Of a stretch of 34,773 nt of DNA, positions 29,879 through 34,773 are shown one piece after another. The stretch's first letter is position 1. Each line of letters begins with the position of its first letter. The notes below the pieces were generated by a model, which worked only from the letters and a program-made list of their open reading frames with translations, was not told the DNA's origin and did no database searches. This DNA is from an uncultured Acetatifactor sp. (GTDB taxonomy: Bacteria > Bacillota > Clostridia > Lachnospirales > Lachnospiraceae), in NCBI GenBank assembly GCA_910584865.1, contig CAJUCE010000030.1:1-34773 (forward strand), in the 5' to 3' direction. The position numbers were made by a program, and so were the translations under genes.

Positions 29879-32800
29879 TTATTTCCTTTTCTTTTTGAGA
29901 AAGCCTGCCCCAACGCCTGCCAATCCCATACCTGACAGGATGCAGAGCAGCATCCACTGCATCAGATGGTGTTCATCCTTTGTGGAAGGTGATATGCGTT
30001 TTTCACCATTGTCGCCGTTTTCCTCATCGTCCTTTTCCCTGTCCTGATTCCCTCCGGATCCATTCTCATCCTCCGGCTTATCTTCTCCGGGTTTCTCGGT
30101 TTCCCCAGGCTTCTCCTCCCCAGGCTCTTCCCCGGGTTTTTCCTCCCCAGGTTTCTCTTCCCCGGGGCTCTCCTCCCCGGGCTTCTCTTCTCCGGGTTTC
30201 TCCTCCAATACTTCAAACACCCCGTCCACCCTGCCGTCCTGATAGAGAACCGCAATGCTGTGGGAGCCTGCGGAAAGGCCGTCCAGGGCATTCCTGCCAA
30301 GGACAATAACCGTACTGCCCTCTCTTACCTCATACTGCCCGGAATCAACTTCCCTGTCATCGATCAGAATTCCTGTAAATTTACTGACCAGACCATTTAC
30401 CCTGAAGACAATGCTGCCGTCTGTCCCCTTTTTCCACTGGCTTCCGTCGCCCTCCAGGATCCGATAATCCGTCAGTGCTTCCAGGAGCCGATTCAGCCTG
30501 TCCGGGTCAACCAGTGTCTTCTCATGTTCCGTCAGGCCCTCCCATGCCTGCCTGGCCTGGTCTGCAGCTTCCACAGCGGCCCTATCATCCGGACGGACAC
30601 CTTCTGCGTCAGGCAGTGCGGCAATGGTTTCCGCTGCCGTCTGCACTCTCTCAATGCATGCCAGAGTCTCCCGTACCCGTACAAGCTCCGCCTCAATCCG
30701 CTGCTTCTCCTCCTCCGTACAGTCTCCCCCCTGTCCCTGAAGCAGGATTTCAAATACATCCTCTACCTTTTCCAGGATCTCCTGATCCGATAATTTCACC
30801 GTATCGGGGCCAATCCCGCTGATGGTTTCCGCCAGAGCGCTGACGGGCTTCATGGTAATGGTGACCAGGGCTTCATTTCCCACCTGGTCCACTGCGTGAA
30901 TGCGGTATATCTCATCTCGGTTTCCCGGAAGCACAATGTCCCCGGAAACCTCCTTTCCGTTCAGGGTGATTCTCCCCGGGTGCTCCTCCGTCACAGTCAC
31001 TGTCTGGGTCACGTAATATGTGCTGCCGTCAGTCACCCCCCCGACAACGGGCGCCTTCATGTCAAATTCTCCGCCCTCCGAGGCAAAGTACAGGATGTTT
31101 CCGGCCATGTCCTGCGCTTTTACATAGAGAATACATTTCTGCCCGTCCCGGGCGCTGACGCTGAAACTGCCTTCCTCCGTCCACTGCTCCTGCTTCCACT
31201 GGGTAAAAGCTTCCAGTTCCTCCCGGGACAGCGCCCTTTCCGACTGATGCCAGGAAATGCTGCGGATTCCGCTTAAACTGTCCTTCACACGGATCCCAAC
31301 CTGTACATCCCCGCCGAACAACTGCCAGGACACCGCTTCCTCCGGAAGTCTCTTCACGGAGATGCCGTCAAAAGTAATATCCCACTCCTCCGGCTGAGTC
31401 CGGTCCAGTTTGTAGGATTCGGTAACGGCCCGGGAAATCAGCCCTGTCTGCGTATTTTTCACATAAAAGACCACAGTTCCCTCTCCGGTTTCCTCTGCAC
31501 GGCTAAGGGACGGAACCCATTCATCCGCCAGGGTGTTTCCCAGGGAAAGCAGGTACCCCTCTTCTGCCTGGATCACGAAATCTTCCCCTGCCCAGCCGTC
31601 CCCATTCAGCTGCGCAACATAATCCGTCCCTTTCGCCGCCTCATACTCATTCACAATCTCAAAAGTCCGGCTGCCGTTTACCGCATATCTCCCCCCGGGA
31701 TTATCCGTAATGATCACCCGTGCCGTACCTTCCGATGTATTCTCTTCGTATGTTACGCTGTATTCCTCTTCCGGAATAACCGCATCCCCATACTTCACTG
31801 TCACGAAAGGCAGCTTTGGATGCCCGTCATAGTAAAAAACTTCTTCCGAAAGCCCTATCTCAGGATCACTTACTTCAATTACAGGCACAATCTCAATGGT
31901 AAAACAATAGTCATAAAAGTCATAACCTCCTTGCTCATTCTGAAAGGGCACCCGGAAGGAAAACTCGTTTCCTCCTATTTCCAGGGATTCCAGATATGCT
32001 TTTTTCACCTGAAAAGTCAGACGGTTCCCTTCCTCTGTTACAGAATAGCAATCGCTGTCCACATACTGATGCAAGGAATTGTCCCACAAATGCGCCCAGG
32101 AAACCGTTCCCTCAAACATAAGCCCTTCAAACGGGACAGACAAATCTTCCTCCATTCCCCTGGTAATACTGCAGGCATCCTTCTCCGGAACCCCCAAAAA
32201 CCGAACATATCTATCATACTCCACAGATTTTCCGTTCAGGGATCCGGTGATATGTACATAGACATTTCCCGGCCCGGCAGTTGTGAGACTGCTTCCCGCA
32301 ATGACCGCATCGGGGGCCGTAGTACCCTCCTGCAGCACCCTGTAGGAAAAATCGGGCGATTTTCCCCTGTGGGAAGTTACTCTGCAGTTTTGTGCGAGAC
32401 TGGTATCCCCTGTGAGATGGGTTGCCAAAGTAACGGCAGGCTGTTCCCCCTCCCCTCGCAGGAGAAACATGGTCTCCCGCAGAGGCGATTCGTATATACT
32501 GCAGGTGCACAGCGCTTCCGGCTCCCCTACATACCAGCCCAGTCCCTTCCAGAAAATGCCTTCTCCTGGAGCTCCCGCCTGTACGTTTTCCGTCTTAATC
32601 ACATAATCGGGATGTCCGGATACAAAGCAATTGTCCGGCGTCCCATGGGGCGTAAGGGCAAATGCAGCCGCAGGCATGGGATTCGGAACACCCGTTCCCT
32701 CCCCATTCAGCCACTGAAATCCGGCGCTTCCTTCCGGTATTTCCTCAAAGTGCAGGGCGGAAGACGGACTGGTGCGCAAAATCAGTGGATTATTGCGAAA

Positions 32801-34773
32801 TTCTGTCGGCGGCATGTTGGATTGAATCTGCCCGATCACCCGCAGCGCGCCGCCGTCCACAATCAGTTTCTCCGTGCAGGTTCTCAGTCCGGTATCGTCA
32901 TTGGAATAGGAATCGTCGTCAAAATTTACATAACTGTCCTGAATCAAGATAGTTTTAAATTGATTTTTCTCTATATAGGAACCCTTCAGACCGGGATTGC
33001 TCTTCCAACTGCCCTCTTCTCCGCAATTAATATAGGAAAGAACTGCGCCCTTTGCATTTCCAAGCACATTCCCTTTTATTCTCAGATTGGTTACATCCGC
33101 CTCTTCCAAAGTAACAGACAGATTCCCCGATATGGGAGCAGCAAGCGCAAGCTCCGGCCACTTTCCGTTTTTCAGCGAGATATTCACATCCTGCAGCTTC
33201 CCCAACCCTGTTCCTGCGTCATAATTTCCGTTCTCATTAATCTGTCCGAATATCATGGCACTGTTTCCCATGCTTCCTCCTGACAGCTCAAAGGACAGGG
33301 AACCGGAAATCCCTACATTACTGCCTGTGCCGTTGTCATGTCTTTCCTTAAATGCCCAGAAGCTGTCAACAGTACCTCCCTGGATGCGGATATCCACATT
33401 TTCCACCAGAGCTTCCGTGCCGTTATAGCCTGCACCGGATGCATAAATTCTGTCTACATACCCGCCGTTTACCGTAACCCTTGAGGTTCCGGCCACATAA
33501 GAGGTTTCTTCTCCTCCCGCATACATTTCATAGTGCACGGTTCCTCCGTTTACCGTAATATTGCTTCCCCCTACCCAAGCTCCCCGCCAGGCTCCGCCTC
33601 CGTAGACATTCTTCCAGAACTCTCCGCCGTTAATGATGATATTGGCGCTGCCCAGGACTTCCGTCCGTTTTGTATCATCAAAACCGGCTCCGCCGCCATA
33701 GACCCATCCGTTTACCTGGGCGCCCTCCCCGAATACAAGCTTGGTATTGCCTGTGACGGTACCGGAATACTCATTGCCTCCAAAAACCGAATTAACAATG
33801 GCATTCTCTATCCGAAGGGAAGTATCCCCGTTAATCCGCCCGAAAATGCCTCCCCCGTATATTTTTCTCTCCACACGCCCTCCGGTTATATGCACAGATG
33901 TATTTCCGTTTGTTTCCGCCCGTTCTCCTCCGCCTGTGACAAATCCCACATTTCCGCCGGATATATTTACCTCGGCACTGCCTGTCAGAGTTCCCTCTTC
34001 GCTGCCTCCATATACCAGCCATGCATTTCCGCCGGACACATGTATATTGGAGCTGCCCGTCAGATTCCCATTCGCATTTCCGCCGAAAATCTGCAAAACG
34101 GTTATAAAATTGCCGTCATATATATCGTCATAAGAAGTAAAACCTCCGGTAAGCCTTATGCTTGTATCATATCGGGCCTCCCCATCTTTCCCGCCGCCAT
34201 ATATAGTAGAATTTACCAGAAAATATCCATACCCCTCCGCGTAATAAATACCGTTGCCATTAAGTTCGCCATCCCCTCTAAACCCGGTTATTTCCTCCTC
34301 CGGATCACCCACACCGTTATTATTCAAATCCACATACAGCTCCGCATACCTTGCATCCGTTGAAGACGCAGTTATAATCAACGGCTGTCCGTTGGCATAT
34401 ATCCTATGCTTATAATCGGATACAGTTTCATATGTCACTGAAAATGTCTGCCCTGTATCCAGGGCTGCACTCTCCGCCGCCCTGTCCGAAAGTCCCTCCG
34501 CAGGCAGCGTTCCATCCTCCCCTGCGGCTTCGTCCCCCGGGGGCGTGCTGCCGCAGATCATGTCCGAGGAATCCGCATCCTGTTCCGGCTGACCTGGGTC
34601 TCCCGGCTGTTCCGGTTCTTCAGGCTGACCTGAGCCTTCTGACTGTTCTGAACCTTCTGGCTTCCCTTCTGCTTCCGAATTTCCTGGCAGCTCCGGTTCT
34701 TCCTGTTCCTCCGGCTGCGAATCCTCCGCCTCCTCTCCTGCTTCCGGCTTTCCTGACAGCTCCGGTTCTTCCT
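29879..34773 (-). CDS. Giant cell-surface protein with glycine-rich beta repeats, N-terminus beyond the window
   Basis: The frame is open to the right edge, so at least 1630 residues; Met at 34561 is only an internal codon. In order: a Pro/Glu/Gln-rich linker (34562-34773); a long array of ~25-30-residue units with VYGGG / ISGGNV / ITGG motifs (about 34250-33000) suggesting a beta-helix-type stalk; mixed domains including an Ig/MBG-like module (YYDGHPKLPF ... YAVNGSRTFEI); a helical FIVAR-like region (about 30800-30450); a PGEEK repeat linker; then SPSTKDEHH, a membrane span (MLLCILSGMGLAGVGAGFL) and KKKRK. The end is the plan of a sortase substrate, but the motif is SPSTK, not LPXTG or (S/N)PXTG. 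It is probably an adhesin or scaffold; the ligand is unknown. Confidence 0.85.
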   Translation of the reverse strand, partial: EEPELSGKPEAGEEAEDSQPEEQEEPELPGNSEAEGKPEGSEQSEGSGQPEEPEQPGDPGQPEQDADSSDMICGSTPPGDEAAGEDGTLPAEGLSDRAAESAALDTGQTFSVTYETVSDYKHRIYANGQPLIITASSTDARYAELYVDLNNNGVGDPEEEITGFRGDGELNGNGIYYAEGYGYFLVNSTIYGGGKDGEARYDTSIRLTGGFTSYDDIYDGNFITVLQIFGGNANGNLTGSSNIHVSGGNAWLVYGGSEEGTLTGSAEVNISGGNVGFVTGGGERAETNGNTSVHITGGRVERKIYGGGIFGRINGDTSLRIENAIVNSVFGGNEYSGTVTGNTKLVFGEGAQVNGWVYGGGAGFDDTKRTEVLGSANIIINGGEFWKNVYGGGAWRGAWVGGSNITVNGGTVHYEMYAGGEETSYVAGTSRVTVNGGYVDRIYASGAGYNGTEALVENVDIRIQGGTVDSFWAFKERHDNGTGSNVGISGSLSFELSGGSMGNSAMIFGQINENGNYDAGTGLGKLQDVNISLKNGKWPELALAAPISGNLSVTLEEADVTNLRIKGNVLGNAKGAVLSYINCGEEGSWKSNPGLKGSYIEKNQFKTILIQDSYVNFDDDSYSNDDTGLRTCTEKLIVDGGALRVIGQIQSNMPPTEFRNNPLILRTSPSSALHFEEIPEGSAGFQWLNGEGTGVPNPMPAAAFALTPHGTPDNCFVSGHPDYVIKTENVQAGAPGEGIFWKGLGWYVGEPEALCTCSIYESPLRETMFLLRGEGEQPAVTLATHLTGDTSLAQNCRVTSHRGKSPDFSYRVLQEGTTAPDAVIAGSSLTTAGPGNVYVHITGSLNGKSVEYDRYVRFLGVPEKDACSITRGMEEDLSVPFEGLMFEGTVSWAHLWDNSLHQYVDSDCYSVTEEGNRLTFQVKKAYLESLEIGGNEFSFRVPFQNEQGGYDFYDYCFTIEIVPVIEVSDPEIGLSEEVFYYDGHPKLPFVTVKYGDAVIPEEEYSVTYEENTSEGTARVIITDNPGGRYAVNGSRTFEIVNEYEAAKGTDYVAQLNGDGWAGEDFVIQAEEGYLLSLGNTLADEWVPSLSRAEETGEGTVVFYVKNTQTGLISRAVTESYKLDRTQPEEWDITFDGISVKRLPEEAVSWQLFGGDVQVGIRVKDSLSGIRSISWHQSERALSREELEAFTQWKQEQWTEEGSFSVSARDGQKCILYVKAQDMAGNILYFASEGGEFDMKAPVVGGVTDGSTYYVTQTVTVTEEHPGRITLNGKEVSGDIVLPGNRDEIYRIHAVDQVGNEALVTITMKPVSALAETISGIGPDTVKLSDQEILEKVEDVFEILLQGQGGDCTEEEKQRIEAELVRVRETLACIERVQTAAETIAALPDAEGVRPDDRAAVEAADQARQAWEGLTEHEKTLVDPDRLNRLLEALTDYRILEGDGSQWKKGTDGSIVFRVNGLVSKFTGILIDDREVDSGQYEVREGSTVIVLGRNALDGLSAGSHSIAVLYQDGRVDGVFEVLEEKPGEEKPGEESPGEEKPGEEKPGEEPGEEKPGETEKPGEDKPEDENGSGGNQDREKDDEENGDNGEKRISPSTKDEHHLMQWMLLCILSGMGLAGVGAGFLKKKRK
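30071..30207. repeat. 15-bp tandem repeats coding for PGEEK units
   Basis: About eight degenerate 15-bp units encode a linker of the type (E)EKPGE near the C-terminus of the surface protein. It is likely length-variable between strains and acts as a wall-spanning spacer. Confidence 0.75.

Noticed and set aside
31820..33283. Plus-strand frame of 487 codons within the surface-protein gene
   Set aside because: It lies fully opposite a well-supported coding frame with domain motifs; it has no initiation site or recognisable domain.

Overview
The window looks like accessory chromosome from a gut Clostridium-type bacterium, most likely Lachnospiraceae (Bacillota). The reasons are AGGAGG-type ribosome-binding sites, sigma-A promoters, a tRNA-Trp T-box, a CprABC/LanFEG-like ABC transporter with an OmpR-type two-component system, GH51 and AraC sugar-use genes, a FeoB-associated Cys-rich protein, and many IS and ICE remnants. 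The genus cannot be fixed by eye.

Layout. 1-5000 is a mobile-element graveyard. It holds the start of an Rpn-type nuclease gene, an IS1634-family element with a dead transposase flanked by a perfect 48-bp direct repeat, the tail of a probable ICE protein, a truncated IS1182-family transposase, and an apparently intact IS91-family rolling-circle transposase followed by a small acidic ORF. 5250-8265 (minus strand) holds a conserved hypothetical gene and a two-gene nucleic-acid repair operon: an ATP-dependent RNA ligase overlapping an HD-phosphoesterase/polynucleotide kinase. 8436-10782 holds a DtxR-family iron regulator, a FeoB-associated membrane peptide and a MATE exporter with a duplicated leader. 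10918-12988 is a tryptophan T-box, a short leader ORF and a TrpB2-type synthase. 13080-16231 holds a MerR regulator with a duplicated C-terminal domain and an AraC/GyrI regulator.

16491-21877 is a peptide-antibiotic resistance/sensing cluster. An ABC operon (ATPase, a small repeat ORF, two permeases, a small membrane protein) is divergent from a response regulator and histidine kinase. A 24-bp dyad lies between the two arms, and a near-identical site lies upstream of the MATE gene about 8.6 kb away, suggesting one regulon. Two genes here carry in-frame tandem-repeat expansions: a 59-codon ORF made of five 12-residue units fitted between ATPase and permease, and a heptad-repeat insertion inside the dimerisation domain of the kinase.

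22252-24789 is a GH51 arabinofuranosidase divergent from an AraC regulator. 24823-29793 mixes live genes (ECF sigma factor with a membrane partner, Uma2 nuclease-fold protein) with decayed ones (acyltransferase, alanyl-tRNA synthetase, response-regulator receiver, coiled-coil protein with an amber codon). 29879 to the right edge is a giant cell-surface protein, incomplete at its N-terminus, with glycine-rich beta repeats and a degenerate sortase-type C-terminus.
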